A DNA stretch of 64,000 nt from positions 2,232,001-2,296,000 of the forward strand of contig NZ_CP088297.1 of the NCBI RefSeq assembly GCF_024666615.1. The letters run 5' to 3'. Position numbers and translations under genes: made by a program. The stretch's first letter is position 1. Each line of letters opens with the position of its first letter. Source of the DNA: Aquabacterium sp. J223. GTDB lineage: Bacteria; Pseudomonadota; Gammaproteobacteria; Burkholderiales; Burkholderiaceae_C. Below are positions 1 to 11,472 of this stretch, one piece after another. The notes below the pieces were generated by a model, which saw only the letters and a program-made list of their open reading frames with translations, was not told the origin of the DNA and did not search any database.

Positions 1-470
1 CTACGTCGGCCTGGGCGCGAACCTGGGCGACGCGCGCGGCACCTTGCGGCAGGCGCTGGCCGAGTTGGCGGCGCTGCCCGGCGTGGACGCCAGCCGCGCC
101 TCGTCGCTCTGGCGCAGCGCACCGGTCGAGGCCAGCGGCCCCGACTTCGTCAACGCGGTGGCCGAATTGCACACCACGCTCGAGCCGATGGCGCTGCTGC
201 GGGCGCTGCAGGCCATCGAGCGGCGCCACGGCCGCGAGCGGCCCTATCCCAACGCGCCGCGCACGTTGGACCTGGACCTGCTGGCCCACGGCGAGTCGGT
301 CGTCGACACCGAGCCCCTGCGGTTGCCGCACCCGCGGCTGCACCGCCGCGCCTTCGTGCTGCGGCCGCTGCTGGAACTCGCCCCCCCACCTGTCGCTGCC
401 GGGCCTCGGACCGCTCGCCGCCTGGCTGCCCGCCGTGACCGATCAACCCCTGGAGCGCCTTGCACCATGA
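1..470 (+). CDS. folK: FolK, 6-hydroxymethyl-7,8-dihydropterin pyrophosphokinase (5' partial, frameshifted)
   Basis: FolK transfers pyrophosphate from ATP to 6-hydroxymethyl-7,8-dihydropterin in cytosolic folate synthesis. The window opens inside the gene, and reading begins at base 2. The N-terminal family motif VGLGANLGD is visible, followed by FVNAV, then the signature block RTLDLDLL and the LPHPRLHRRAFVLRPLLELAP stretch split around the catalytic Asp/His region. After LLELAP the frame is lost in a run of seven C (381-387). Reading six C gives the expected C-terminus, with a TGA at 468-470 that overlaps the next ATG. As sequenced, the frame runs on into the downstream membrane protein, which I take as an artefact. 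Identity is secure; the frameshift is most likely a base-calling error. Confidence 0.88.
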   Translation, partial: TSAWARTWATRAAPCGRRWPSWRRCPAWTPAAPRRSGAAHRSRPAAPTSSTRWPNCTPRSSRWRCCGRCRPSSGATAASGPIPTRRARWTWTCWPTASRSSTPSPCGCRTRGCTAAPSCCGRCWNSPPHLSLPGLGPLAAWLPAVTDQPLERLAP

Positions 471-820
471 ATTCCTTGCCCGTGGCCGTGCAGACCTTCG
501 GCCTGCTGACGCTGTCCAATGTCTTCATGACCTGGGCCTGGTACGGCCACCTGAAGACCCTGGGCGACCGGCCCTGGTGGATCGCCGCACTGCTGAGTTG
601 GGGCGTGGCGCTGTTCGAGTACCTGCTGCAGGTGCCGGCCAACCGCATCGGCTTCGAGGGTGGCATCAACCTCGCCCAGCTGAAGATCGGCCAGGAGGTC
701 ATCACGCTGGCGGTGTTCGTGCCCTTCAGCGTGTTCGTCATGCAGCAGCCGCTGAAGTGGGACTACCTGTGGGCCGGCCTCTGCCTGCTCGGGGCGGTGT
801 ACTTCATCTTCCGCAGCTAG
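467..820 (+). CDS. DMT-superfamily small membrane protein, DUF486
   Basis: This 117-residue protein has four predicted hydrophobic helices and matches the DUF486 (COG3169) family by its layout, including the segments TLSNVFMTWAWYGHL and RIGFEGGINLAQLK. The family is a short relative of drug/metabolite transporters; its substrate is unknown. The ATG at 467 overlaps the corrected folK stop (ATGA), a typical coupled start, so the two genes are probably co-transcribed. It reaches the length expected for the family. The apparent in-frame join to folK depends on the C-run shift at 381-387. I infer an inner-membrane location from composition only. Confidence 0.85.
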   Translation: MNSLPVAVQTFGLLTLSNVFMTWAWYGHLKTLGDRPWWIAALLSWGVALFEYLLQVPANRIGFEGGINLAQLKIGQEVITLAVFVPFSVFVMQQPLKWDYLWAGLCLLGAVYFIFRS

Positions 821-940
821 CCGCGGCCCGCGGGTGGTGGGGCCCACGGTGCGCCCCCTAGAATGTCGGGTTGATGACAATTCGATGACATGGTGGCCGG
901 TTGCCTTCCCGGAACCGCCATGGCTGATGGGGAGACCGCC

Positions 941-1588
941 ATGCTCTTCGGCAAGCTGTTGCCGCGCGAAGGCAATTTCTTCGAGCTGTTCAACCAGCAC
1001 GGAGACCAGATCGTCCGCGGTGCCCGGGCGTTCATGCAGATGGTGCGGCAGTACGACGACGTCGCCGCGCGCGAGCAGCACGCCGCCACCGTCGACGACG
1101 CCGAGCGCCAGGCCGACAAGGTGACCGCCGAGGTCAACCGCCTCCTGCACAAGACCTTCATCACGCCGATCGACCGCGAGCAGATCCACGGCCTGATCAA
1201 CGCGATGGACGACATCCTCGACCTGCTGCAGGACACCAGCGAGACGATGTCGCTGTACGACGTCAAGCGCATCGACGAAGAGGTGGTGCGCCTGGCCGAG
1301 CTGTCGTCCAAGTGCTGCGAACGGGTGCAGCACGCGGTGTCGCTGCTGTCGCGCCTGAACCACCAGGAGGTGACCGAAGGCGCGCTCAAGGCCTGCGAGG
1401 AGATCGACCGCCTGGAGTCGGACGCGGACCGGGTCATGCGCTCGGCGATGTCCCGCCTGTTCAGGGAACAGGCCGACGTCCGCGAACTGATCAAGCTGAA
1501 GACCATCTACGAGCAACTGGAGTCGATCACCGACCGCTGCGAGGACGTGGCCAACCTGATCGAAGGCATCGTGCTCGAGAACTCGTGA
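941..1588 (+). CDS. DUF47 family PhoU-like protein, Pit-associated
   Basis: This is a 215-residue, mostly helical protein of the DUF47 (PF01865) family, which is distantly related to PhoU and usually sits next to Pit phosphate permeases. Recognisable segments include LLPREGNFFELF at the N-terminus and TPIDREQIHGL. I chose the ATG at 941 because GGGGAG lies six bases upstream (929-934); an in-frame ATG at 920 has no such site. The stop overlaps the start of pit by one base (TGATG), so the two are translationally coupled. The inferred role is cytosolic modulation of phosphate uptake. A weak -10-like TAGAAT lies at 859-864. Confidence 0.92.
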   Translation: MLFGKLLPREGNFFELFNQHGDQIVRGARAFMQMVRQYDDVAAREQHAATVDDAERQADKVTAEVNRLLHKTFITPIDREQIHGLINAMDDILDLLQDTSETMSLYDVKRIDEEVVRLAELSSKCCERVQHAVSLLSRLNHQEVTEGALKACEEIDRLESDADRVMRSAMSRLFREQADVRELIKLKTIYEQLESITDRCEDVANLIEGIVLENS

Positions 1589-2604
1589 TGGCGGCCACTG
1601 TCCAGATCGGCTTCTGGGTGGTCGTGCTGCTGGTGGTGCTGGCGGTGCTGTTCGACTTCATGAACGGCTTCCACGACGCGGCCAACTCCATCGCCACCGT
1701 CGTGTCCACCGGCGTGCTGCGGCCCCAGCAGGCCGTGGTGTTCGCCGCCGCGTTCAACTTCGTGGCCATCTTCATCTTCCACCTCAAGGTGGCCGCCACG
1801 GTGGGCAAGGGCATCGTCGAGCCCGGCGTCGTCGACCACCATGTCATCTTCGGCGCCCTGGTCGGGGCCATCGCCTGGAACGTCGTCACCTGGCTCTACG
1901 GCATCCCGTCGAGCTCCTCCCACGCGCTGATCGGCGGCATCGTCGGTGCGGTGGTGGCCAAGGCGGGGACCGAGCCGCTGATCGCCTCCGGCATCTGGAA
2001 GGCGGTGGCCTTCATCCTGGTGTCGCCGCTGCTCGGTTTCATCTTCGGCTCGCTGCTGATGGTGCTGGTGGCGTGGGTCATGCGCCGCCGCTCGCCGCTG
2101 CGCATCGACCGCTGGTTCCGGCGCCTGCAGCTCGTGTCGGCGGGCCTGTATTCGCTGGGCCATGGCGGCAACGACGCGCAGAAGACCATCGGCATCATCT
2201 GGATGCTGCTCATCGCCTCCGGCCACGTCGCCGCCGGTGCCAGCATGCCGCCGGCGTGGACGATCTGGGTCTGCTACATCGCCATCGCGCTCGGCACGCT
2301 GTTCGGCGGCTGGCGCATCGTCAAGACCATGGGCCAGAAGATCACCAAGCTCAAGCCGGTGGGCGGCTTCTGCGCCGAGACCGGCGGCGCCATCACGCTG
2401 TTCCTCGCCACCGGGCTGGGCATCCCGGTGTCCACCACGCACACCATCACCGGCGCCATCGTCGGCGTCGGGTCGGTGCAGCGTGCCTCGGCCGTGCGCT
2501 GGGGCGTGGCCGGCAACATCGTCTGGGCGTGGATCTTCACCATCCCGGCGTCGGCGTTGATCGCCTGGGCCGGCTACCGCGTCAGCCTCTACCTGTTCAG
2601 GTAG
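1588..2604 (+). CDS. pit: Low-affinity inorganic phosphate transporter, PiT family
   Basis: This 338-residue integral membrane protein has the duplicated PiT signature: FDFMNGFHDAANSIAT near residue 20 and, in the second half, SLGHGGNDAQKTIG followed by GIPVSTTHTITGAIVG. These motifs line the phosphate/metal pathway in the PF01384 family. About ten hydrophobic helices are visible. The ATG overlaps the stop of the DUF47 gene, which is the standard pairing for this transporter. The role is proton-coupled uptake of metal phosphate across the inner membrane. Its 3' end overlaps the convergent glycosyltransferase gene by eight bases, leaving no room for a separate terminator. Confidence 0.95.
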   Translation: MAATVQIGFWVVVLLVVLAVLFDFMNGFHDAANSIATVVSTGVLRPQQAVVFAAAFNFVAIFIFHLKVAATVGKGIVEPGVVDHHVIFGALVGAIAWNVVTWLYGIPSSSSHALIGGIVGAVVAKAGTEPLIASGIWKAVAFILVSPLLGFIFGSLLMVLVAWVMRRRSPLRIDRWFRRLQLVSAGLYSLGHGGNDAQKTIGIIWMLLIASGHVAAGASMPPAWTIWVCYIAIALGTLFGGWRIVKTMGQKITKLKPVGGFCAETGGAITLFLATGLGIPVSTTHTITGAIVGVGSVQRASAVRWGVAGNIVWAWIFTIPASALIAWAGYRVSLYLFR

Positions 2605-3657
2605 CCGCGCTGCGGTCCGTCGTGTCCCGGGCGGCGTCGGCGCCCAGAACCGAACCGGCCGCGTCGTGCAGCCACTCCTTCGCGCCGTACACCCGGTAGC
2701 CCTGCGGCAGCAGCGCCAGCCGGGGGTCCGCAGGACCAGACGGGTCAGCCGCCGTGCCATCGAGGGCGGCTGGTACAGGCCGGCCCGCGAGCGCATGAAC
2801 AACTCCGTCGCGACGCTCCAGGCGCTGTAGCGCTCCCAGCGCGACTGCAGCGGCGGCTGCTGTGCCGCGTAGTCCGCGAAGCCCAGCCGGACGGACCGCA
2901 GCAGGTCGGCCACCAGCAGCAGGTTCTTCAGCTTGGCGCTGCTGCGCGAGCGGATGCCGGACTTTCCGGCTTCGCGGGCCACCGGCGAGGTGGCGGCGGC
3001 ATGGCGGCGAAAGCGGATCAACGGGTCCGGCAGGCAGACGACGTCGCCGTGCAGGCCCGCCACGGCGGAGATCAGGCCGTCCAGGTTGGACGCCAGCCTG
3101 AGCTCGTTCGACTTGTGCTCGACGGCCCAGGCCATCGCCTGCGCCACTTCGCGGCGGAACACCATCTGGTGTCCGTAGCCGTTGAAGACGATGGGGAAGG
3201 TCGGGAACCGGTGGTGCTGCACGCCGTCGCGCGGCGGGATGGTGGCCCCCGTGGGATGGAGGTCCGCATCGACCACGAGGCTGCAGTGCATCACCAGCGC
3301 CGTGGTCGGCTGGCGAAGCCGGTCGAGGCAGAGTTCGAGCTTGCGGGCATCCCAGACGTCGTCCTGGTCGCAATAGGCGATCACCTCGCCGCCGCAGGCC
3401 GAGAACGCGCGCATGAAGTTGCGCAGGATGCCGAGGTTGGCCCCCTCGCGTTCCAGGACGACGACGGGGAACGGTGCCGTCCTCGCGAACTGGCGGACGA
3501 TGTCCAGCGTGGCGTCGCCGGACCCGTCGTCCGACACCACCAGTTCGGTGGGCAGCACCGTCTGCGCGGCGATGCTGTCCAGTTGCGCCTGCAGATGCCG
3601 TGCACCGTTGTAGGTGGCCATCGCCACGGAGCAACGGGGGGATCGGATGTCGGTCAT
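2597..3657 (-). CDS. Glycosyltransferase family 2 (frameshifted near 3' end)
   Basis: This is a GT-A fold glycosyltransferase of family 2. The N-terminus reads SVAMATYNGARHL, followed by the nucleotide-binding VVSDDGSGD (about residues 41-48) and the metal-binding YCDQDDVWDARKL (about 95-107), as in rhamnosyl- and O-antigen glycosyltransferases. The frame is lost in the G5 run at 2722-2726 on the plus strand. Adding one base restores the tail PRLALLPQGYRVYGAKEWL and a stop at 2597, for 353 residues in all. This is the only one of the window's eight shifts that needs an extra base rather than a removed one. The acceptor is unknown. It lies downstream of the GNAT and TM2 genes on the same strand. 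Confidence 0.85.
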
Positions 3658-3730
3658 GGGAGGCGGTGCCGGCTGGGTCCGACGAATTCTGCCGTTGCGG
3701 CCGTCCGCGCATCCGGGTTTTGTGCACGCC

Positions 3731-4189
3731 TCACTGGCTGATCCGCCGTGCCTCCTCGATCTGCCATTCGAAGAAGCGCTGCCCCGAGAACGCGATGGTG
3801 CTCAGCAGCGCGGTGGCGCCGACCATCAGCGCGAGGATGACGCCGAGCACCGCCAGCCACCCTGCGGGCGGCGCGGGCCGGTCGGGGTTGTGCCGCGCGT
3901 TCCAGCGTTCGTCGGCCGTCAGGCCGTGCACGATGGCGGTCAGCATGGCCTGCGCCACCATCAGCCCGAGCAGCGGCAGCAGCAGCCACGACAGGCGGTC
4001 GTCCTGTCCGAGCGTCTGCATGCGCACCAGGCCCTGCAGCCCCAGCAGGGTGGCCGGGATGTGGGCCCAGGCCCAGGCGTCGCGCCAGCCGTGCAGGTAG
4101 AACCGGTGGGCGCCGAAGACGCCGGCCAGCACGGCCAGCCAGGTCGCCACCGCCTTGCGGCGCGGCGCACGGTGCGGCGCCGCGGTCAT
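3731..4189 (-). CDS. TM2 domain-containing membrane protein
   Basis: This is a 152-residue protein with the TM2 hallmark GVFGAHRFYLHGW directly after the first hydrophobic helix, followed by further hydrophobic segments in the middle and near the C-terminus. The TM2 motif (PF05154) defines a broad family of small membrane proteins without an agreed function. The ATG at 4189 overlaps the stop of the upstream acetyltransferase gene by four bases (ATGA), so both are made from one transcript. The C-terminal third, after a proline-rich linker, holds another helix. Function is not known. Confidence 0.85.
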   Translation of the reverse strand: MTAAPHRAPRRKAVATWLAVLAGVFGAHRFYLHGWRDAWAWAHIPATLLGLQGLVRMQTLGQDDRLSWLLLPLLGLMVAQAMLTAIVHGLTADERWNARHNPDRPAPPAGWLAVLGVILALMVGATALLSTIAFSGQRFFEWQIEEARRISQ

Positions 4190-4728
4190 GCGGCGCTCCC
4201 TGGCGCGGCGGCGGCGCCGGCCCCGAGCGAACGCTGCATCAGCACGACGTCCAGCCAGCGGCCGTGCTTCCAGCCGGCCGCCGTCAGCACGCCGGCCGGG
4301 GCGAATCCCAGGGCACGGTGCAGCCCGATGGAGGGGGCGTTCGCGGCGTCGCCGATCACGGCGACCAACTGGCGCACGCCGCGCGCCCGGCACTGGCCGA
4401 TCAGTTCGGCCAGCAGCAGGCGGCCGAGCCCCTGGCCACAGGCCGCCGGCGCCAGGTAGACCGAGTCCTCGAAGCACCAGGCGTAGGCCTGGCGCGGGCG
4501 GAAGGGCTGGGCATAGGCGTAGCCGAGCAGCCCGCCGTCGCGTTCGGCCACCCACCACACGCCCCGCCGGGCCTGCACGTCGGCCAGCCGCGCGGCCATC
4601 TCGTCGGCGCTCGGCGCGACGGTCTCGAAGGTGCCGGTCCCGTGCTCGACATGGTGGCGGTACACCTCGGCCATCGCGGCGCCATCGGCGGCGTGGGCAG
4701 GGCGCAGGACGAGGCGGTCATGGCTCAT
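4186..4728 (-). CDS. GNAT family N-acetyltransferase (phosphinothricin-acetyltransferase-like)
   Basis: This 180-residue GNAT protein belongs to the COG1247 (Pat/MnaT-like) group, shown by VYRHHVEHGTGTFE near the N-terminus, a central DSVYLAPAACGQGLGRLLL acetyl-CoA binding loop and the ending IGLHRALGFAPAG. Members acetylate amino groups of small molecules such as phosphinothricin or methionine derivatives; the substrate here cannot be told. I chose the ATG at 4728 because the family motif begins just after it; upstream in-frame sequence is non-conserved leader. The gene is divergent from rpsP, and its 5' end lies only about 11 bases from the rpsP -10 box. Confidence 0.9.
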   Translation of the reverse strand: MSHDRLVLRPAHAADGAAMAEVYRHHVEHGTGTFETVAPSADEMAARLADVQARRGVWWVAERDGGLLGYAYAQPFRPRQAYAWCFEDSVYLAPAACGQGLGRLLLAELIGQCRARGVRQLVAVIGDAANAPSIGLHRALGFAPAGVLTAAGWKHGRWLDVVLMQRSLGAGAAAAPGSAA

Positions 4729-4739
4729 GGTCAACGGTC

Positions 4740-4745
4740 TATAAT
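4740..4745 (+). promoter_or_regulatory. -10 box (TATAAT) for the rpsP operon
   Basis: A perfect TATAAT stands in otherwise very GC-rich DNA about 236 bases upstream of rpsP and points toward it. I see no good -35 hexamer at 16-18 bases spacing. Similar isolated CTATAAT boxes precede rplS and carA in this window, which supports a shared promoter style. The start site has not been measured. Confidence 0.5.
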
Positions 4746-4981
4746 GCCCGGTTTTCGGCCTCGGCCGGACGCCTCGAGCGGCTTCGGCTCGACCACCCGG
4801 GAGGGCGGGTCGGCCGGTGCAAGGTGCAGGGGGCGAGCCGGCGTATCTACGGGGCCGACCGAATCGGTGGCGTGGCCGTGAGCAAGGCTCGCCAAGCACC
4901 ACCGAATGTCAGAACAGCCTGTCCACCTGCGGTGTCTCCTGGTGCGGCGTTCACCCCAAGCAAGAGTTCCGAGGTATTTCC
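4746..4981 (+). other. Long 5' leader of rpsP
   Basis: About 235 bases lie between the likely -10 box and the rpsP start. They contain no convincing gene. There are GC-rich inverted repeats, for example CGAGC and GCTCG around a GGCTTCG loop near 4773-4790. The leader ends in GAGG at 4971-4974, a suitable ribosome binding site. I do not recognise a known riboswitch or ribosomal-protein binding motif. Confidence 0.35.
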
Positions 4982-5248
4982 ATGGTCGTGATTCGCCTGG
5001 CCCGTGGTGGCTCCAAGAAGCGTCCCTTCTTCAACGTCGTCGTCGCCGATTCCCGTGAGCGCCGTGACGGCCGCTTCATCGAACGCGTCGGCTTCTACAA
5101 CCCGGTGGCTGCCGGCAGCGCCGAAGGGCTGCGCATGTCGCTGGACCGCGTGACCTACTGGAAGGGCGTGGGCGCCCAGCTGTCGCCCACCGTCGAACGC
5201 CTGGTCGAGCAGGCCAAGGCCCAGCCGGCGCCGGCCGCCGCGGCCTGA
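4982..5248 (+). CDS. rpsP: 30S ribosomal protein bS16
   Basis: This is an 88-residue small-subunit ribosomal protein. The start [18 protein letters not shown] and the block [13 protein letters not shown] are diagnostic of bS16, which binds 16S rRNA early in 30S assembly. The ATG at 4982 is set by GAGG seven bases upstream; a longer in-frame extension back to 4817 is not conserved and belongs to the leader. It heads the conserved cluster rpsP-rimM-trmD, followed by rplS. The C-terminal Ala/Pro tail is common in this order. Confidence 0.98.
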   Translation: MVVIRLARGGSKKRPFFNVVVADSRERRDGRFIERVGFYNPVAAGSAEGLRMSLDRVTYWKGVGAQLSPTVERLVEQAKAQPAPAAAA

Positions 5249-5256
5249 CGTCCACG

Positions 5257-5874
5257 ATGGCGGCCGCGCCCGAACGCCGGCCCGCGGCCCTGCCGCAGGC
5301 GGGCCCGGCGGTCGCCAGCCGTCCCGACGATGCGGTCGAGGTCGGCCGCATCGCGGGTGCCTGGGGGGTGCGCGGTGCGCTCAAGGTCGCGCCGCACGCC
5401 GACCAGCCGCAGGCCCTGCTCACGGCGGGCCATTGGTTCCTCCTGCCGCCTGAAGACCGCCCGGCGCCGCCGCCCGGCGCGGTGGCGTCAACACCGCTGC
5501 CGCCGGTGCTGGACATCGTCCAGGCGCGCCGCCATGGCGAGAACGTGGTGGCCACCGCCAGCCAGGTGCGCGACCGCACGGCGGCCGAGGCGCTGAAGGG
5601 CGCCCGCGTGCTCGTCTCCCGTGCCACCTTTCCGGCGCCGGACGACGGCGAGTTCTACTGGGTCGACCTGATCGGGCTCGACGTCGTGAACCGCGACGGC
5701 GCCGCCCTCGGCAGGGTCGCCGGCCTGCTGGACACCGGTCCCCATGCGGTGCTGCGGGTCCAGCCCTCCGAGCAAGACGCGGACGAACGGCTGATCCCCT
5801 TCGTCGCCGCGTACGTCGACGCGGTGGACCTGCCGGGCCGGCGCATCACCGTCGACTGGTCGCCGGACTACTGA
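5257..5874 (+). CDS. rimM: Ribosome maturation factor RimM
   Basis: RimM (205 residues) binds ribosomal protein uS19 and helps mature the head of the 30S subunit. The N-terminal domain opens with [18 protein letters not shown], and the C-terminal PRC-barrel begins near [15 protein letters not shown] and ends with [11 protein letters not shown]. There is a low-complexity proline insert in the middle, and the first 25 or so residues form a loose Ala/Pro extension, so the true start could be slightly downstream. It follows rpsP by eight bases and precedes trmD by 23 bases in the same operon. Confidence 0.96.
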   Translation: MAAAPERRPAALPQAGPAVASRPDDAVEVGRIAGAWGVRGALKVAPHADQPQALLTAGHWFLLPPEDRPAPPPGAVASTPLPPVLDIVQARRHGENVVATASQVRDRTAAEALKGARVLVSRATFPAPDDGEFYWVDLIGLDVVNRDGAALGRVAGLLDTGPHAVLRVQPSEQDADERLIPFVAAYVDAVDLPGRRITVDWSPDY

Positions 5875-5897
5875 GCGGCCAACCGCCCGGCGCGCCC

Positions 5898-6656
5898 ATG
5901 CGCTTCGACGTCATCACCCTGTTCCCGGAACTGTTCGCGCCGCACCTGGCGGTCGGCGTGACACGCCGCGCCTTCGACGGCCCGGTGCAGGTGCGGCTGT
6001 GGCCGCTGCGCGACTTCGCCGAGGACGCCTACCGCCGTGTCGACGACCGCCCCTACGGCGGCGGTCCCGGCATGGTGATGCTGGCGCAGCCGCTGCAGAG
6101 GGCGGTGGCCGCCATCCGCGCCGACCGGGGGCAGGACCGTGCCGGCGCGCCGCTCGTCCACTTCACGCCCACCGGCCGGCGCCTCGACCAGGCGCTCGTC
6201 GAGCGGCTCGCCGCCGGTCCCGGGGCGCTGCTGCTGTGCGGGCGCTACGAGGGCGTCGACCAGCGCTTCATCGACGACCAGGTGGACCTGGAACTGAGCC
6301 TGGGCGATTTTGTGCTGTCCGGCGGCGAACTGCCGGCGCTGGCGCTGCTGGACGCCGTCGCCCGGCTGCAGCCCGGCGTGCTGAACGACCAGCAGTCGCA
6401 CCAGCAGGACAGCTTTTCCGACGGCCTGCTCGAAGGCCCCCACTACAGCCGTCCCGAGGTGCTCGACACCGTGCAGGGCGCGCAGCCGGTGCCGCCGGTG
6501 CTGCTGTCCGGCCACCACGCCCAGATTGAGCGCTGGCGGCGCGAGCAGGCGCTGGCGCGCACCGCCCGCCGCCGGCCGGACCTGATCGACGCCGCGCGCG
6601 CCGCCGGCCGGCTGAGCCCCGCCGACGAGCGGTACCTCGCATCCCTCGGGCTATAA
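5898..6656 (+). CDS. trmD: tRNA (guanine-N1-)-methyltransferase TrmD
   Basis: TrmD (252 residues) makes m1G37 in tRNAs and so prevents +1 frameshifting. The sequence begins [13 protein letters not shown] and contains the knotted SAM-binding region [13 protein letters not shown] and [14 protein letters not shown], plus [11 protein letters not shown] in the first third. Length matches the family. The gene is third in the rpsP operon. Its TAA stop lies inside a TATAAT box that is probably the -10 element of rplS, so a promoter is embedded in the end of the gene. Confidence 0.97.
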   Translation: MRFDVITLFPELFAPHLAVGVTRRAFDGPVQVRLWPLRDFAEDAYRRVDDRPYGGGPGMVMLAQPLQRAVAAIRADRGQDRAGAPLVHFTPTGRRLDQALVERLAAGPGALLLCGRYEGVDQRFIDDQVDLELSLGDFVLSGGELPALALLDAVARLQPGVLNDQQSHQQDSFSDGLLEGPHYSRPEVLDTVQGAQPVPPVLLSGHHAQIERWRREQALARTARRRPDLIDAARAAGRLSPADERYLASLGL

Positions 6657-6657
6657 T
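6652..6657 (+). promoter_or_regulatory. -10 box (TATAAT) for rplS overlapping the trmD stop
   Basis: TATAAT at 6652-6657 contains the trmD stop codon (6654-6656). A leader of about 105 bases follows before rplS. No clear -35 element is seen. The box suggests that rplS can be transcribed separately from the upstream operon, in addition to read-through. Confidence 0.5.
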
Positions 6658-6769
6658 CATGGGCTTTTCGATCCTCTGCCGGGCGGGCAGCTGACCCTTC
6701 GCATCCAGCGGGGCAGACCGCCCCCAGGCCCGATCCGCGGGCGCGCCGGCACGATCACCTGGAGAAACC

Positions 6770-7123
6770 ATGGACCTGATCCGCACCCTCGAGCAGGAAG
6801 AGATTGCTCGGCTGAACAAGACGATCCCGGCCTTCGCGCCCGGCGACACCGTCATCGTCAACGTCAACGTCGTCGAAGGCACCCGCAAGCGCGTGCAGGC
6901 CTACGAAGGCGTGGTCATCGCCAAGCGCAACCGCGGGCTGAACAGCAGCTTCATCGTGCGCAAGATCTCCAGCGGCGAAGGCGTCGAGCGCACCTTCCAG
7001 CTCTACAGCCCGCTGATCGCCTCCATCGACGTGAAGCGCCGCGGCGACGTGCGCCGCGCCAAGCTGTACTACCTGCGCCAGCGCAGCGGCAAGTCGGCGC
7101 GCATCAAGGAGAAGCTGGCCTAA
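6770..7123 (+). CDS. rplS: 50S ribosomal protein bL19
   Basis: This is a 117-residue large-subunit protein that sits at the 30S-50S interface. Diagnostic segments are [35 protein letters not shown] and the C-terminal [19 protein letters not shown]. The ATG at 6770 is preceded by TGGAGAAACC, a strong ribosome binding site. It is followed within 25 bases by a hairpin-plus-T terminator, which ends the ribosomal cluster. Confidence 0.98.
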   Translation: MDLIRTLEQEEIARLNKTIPAFAPGDTVIVNVNVVEGTRKRVQAYEGVVIAKRNRGLNSSFIVRKISSGEGVERTFQLYSPLIASIDVKRRGDVRRAKLYYLRQRSGKSARIKEKLA

Positions 7124-7144
7124 GCGGCTTTGCTGCTCCGAACG

Positions 7145-7179
7145 AGCCGTCCGAGGTCGAGCGCCCCGGGCGGCTTTTT
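7145..7179 (+). terminator. Rho-independent terminator after rplS
   Basis: The arm AGCCGTCC (7145-7152) pairs with GGGCGGCT (7168-7175), with one G-T pair, around a 15-base loop. It is followed by a T run (7175-7179). It lies directly downstream of rplS. Confidence 0.75.
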
Positions 7180-7209
7180 CATTTCCGCTGCCATCGCCCC
7201 TGCACCCCC

Positions 7210-7887
<678 letters not shown>

Positions 7888-7949
7888 CCAGCGGCCCTAT
7901 CATCGCGGCCGATGAGCGCTTCCGCGGAGCGAAGCGATAGGGTGCACCT

Positions 7950-8936
7950 GTGAGTTTTTTCGCCGTCCTGCTGGCCCTGTTGATCGAGCAGGTCAAACCC
8001 CTGCCGCGCGACAACCGGGTCCACGACGCCCTGGTCGGCTGGACCGGCTGGGCCGGTCGCAACTTCGACGCCGGCCGCGAGCACCATGCCTGGGTGGTCT
8101 GGGGCGTCTCGGTGCTGGTGCCCACGGTCATCGTCGCCGCCGCCTACCTGGCCATCAACGCCTACAGCACGGCGCTGGCGCTGGCCTTCAACGTGCTGGT
8201 GCTCTACCTCACGCTCGGCTTCCGGCAGTTCAGCCACTACTTCACCGACATCCGCGACGCGCTGGACCGGGCCGACGAGGCGGAAGCGCGGCGGCTGCTG
8301 TCCGAATGGCGCCACCTCGACGCCAGCGAGCTGCCGCGCAACGAGCTGCTGCGCCACGTCATCGAGCACTCGCTGCTGGCGGCGCACCGCCACGTCTTCG
8401 GCGTCTTCTTCTGGTTCGTCGCGCTGCAGGCGGTGGGGCTCGGCCCGGCCGGCGCCATCCTCTACCGCATGGCCGAGTTCTGCGGCCGCTACTGGTCGTT
8501 CAAGAGCAAGGCGCTGCAGGCGCCGGCCAACGAACGCTCGATGCAGCTGTCGCAGCGGCTGTTCTCGCTGATCGACCACGTGCCCGCCCGGCTGACCGCC
8601 TTCGGCTTCGCGGTGGTCGGCAACTTCGAGGAGGCGATCAACGGCTGGCGTCAGCATGCGCTGCTGTGGCGCCACGCCAACGAGGGGATCATCCTGGCGT
8701 CGGCGGCCGGCGCGGTCGGCCTGCAGCTGGGCGGCATCGCGGCGCCGGGCATCACGCCGGACCGCTCGCGCACCTTCGTCGGCGGCGCGGGCGCCAACCC
8801 GGCCAGCGACGGCTCCACCCCCGGCGTGCCGCCGCTGCCCTCGCACCTGCAGAACATCGTGGCGCTGGTCTGGCGCTCGGTGGTGCTGTGGATGCTGCTG
8901 CTGGCGCTGCTGGTGCTGGCCAACCTGCTCGGCTGA
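7950..8936 (+). CDS. CobD/CbiB-AmpE-like inner membrane protein
   Basis: This is a 328-residue membrane protein that starts at GTG with MSFFAVLLALLIEQVKPLP. Four or more hydrophobic segments are spread along it, the last at the extreme C-terminus (LWMLLLALLVLANLL). It resembles the family annotated as CobD/CbiB in Burkholderiales and the AmpE signalling protein. No other cobalamin genes are nearby, so a role in cobinamide synthesis is doubtful; I would call it a CobD-like protein of unknown function. The start is supported by conservation of the first residues in the family, not by a strong ribosome binding site. Confidence 0.8.
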   Translation: MSFFAVLLALLIEQVKPLPRDNRVHDALVGWTGWAGRNFDAGREHHAWVVWGVSVLVPTVIVAAAYLAINAYSTALALAFNVLVLYLTLGFRQFSHYFTDIRDALDRADEAEARRLLSEWRHLDASELPRNELLRHVIEHSLLAAHRHVFGVFFWFVALQAVGLGPAGAILYRMAEFCGRYWSFKSKALQAPANERSMQLSQRLFSLIDHVPARLTAFGFAVVGNFEEAINGWRQHALLWRHANEGIILASAAGAVGLQLGGIAAPGITPDRSRTFVGGAGANPASDGSTPGVPPLPSHLQNIVALVWRSVVLWMLLLALLVLANLLG

Positions 8937-8946
8937 ACGCCGGGCG

Positions 8947-11396
<2,450 letters not shown>

Positions 11397-11400
11397 GCAA

Positions 11401-11422
11401 ACCGCCGCCCGGAGGCGGCGGT
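11401..11422 (-). other. Perfect 9-bp hairpin just upstream of the COG2509 gene
   Basis: ACCGCCGCC (11401-11409) pairs with GGCGGCGGT (11414-11422) around a four-base loop. On the minus strand it is followed by TTTGC and then the ATG at 11396. It may be a weak terminator for the small gene upstream, or a structure that limits initiation of the oxidoreductase. The T run is too short for a firm terminator call. Confidence 0.45.
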
Positions 11423-11472
11423 GTGATGGAGCCTTCGACGAAGAAGGCTGCGGCCGGGGTCAGCCGCGCCGG

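Noticed and set aside
11401-11422. A firm terminator call for the 9-bp hairpin before the COG2509 gene
   Set aside because: The T tract on the minus strand is only three bases and the hairpin lies directly before a start codon, so I list it only as a hairpin.
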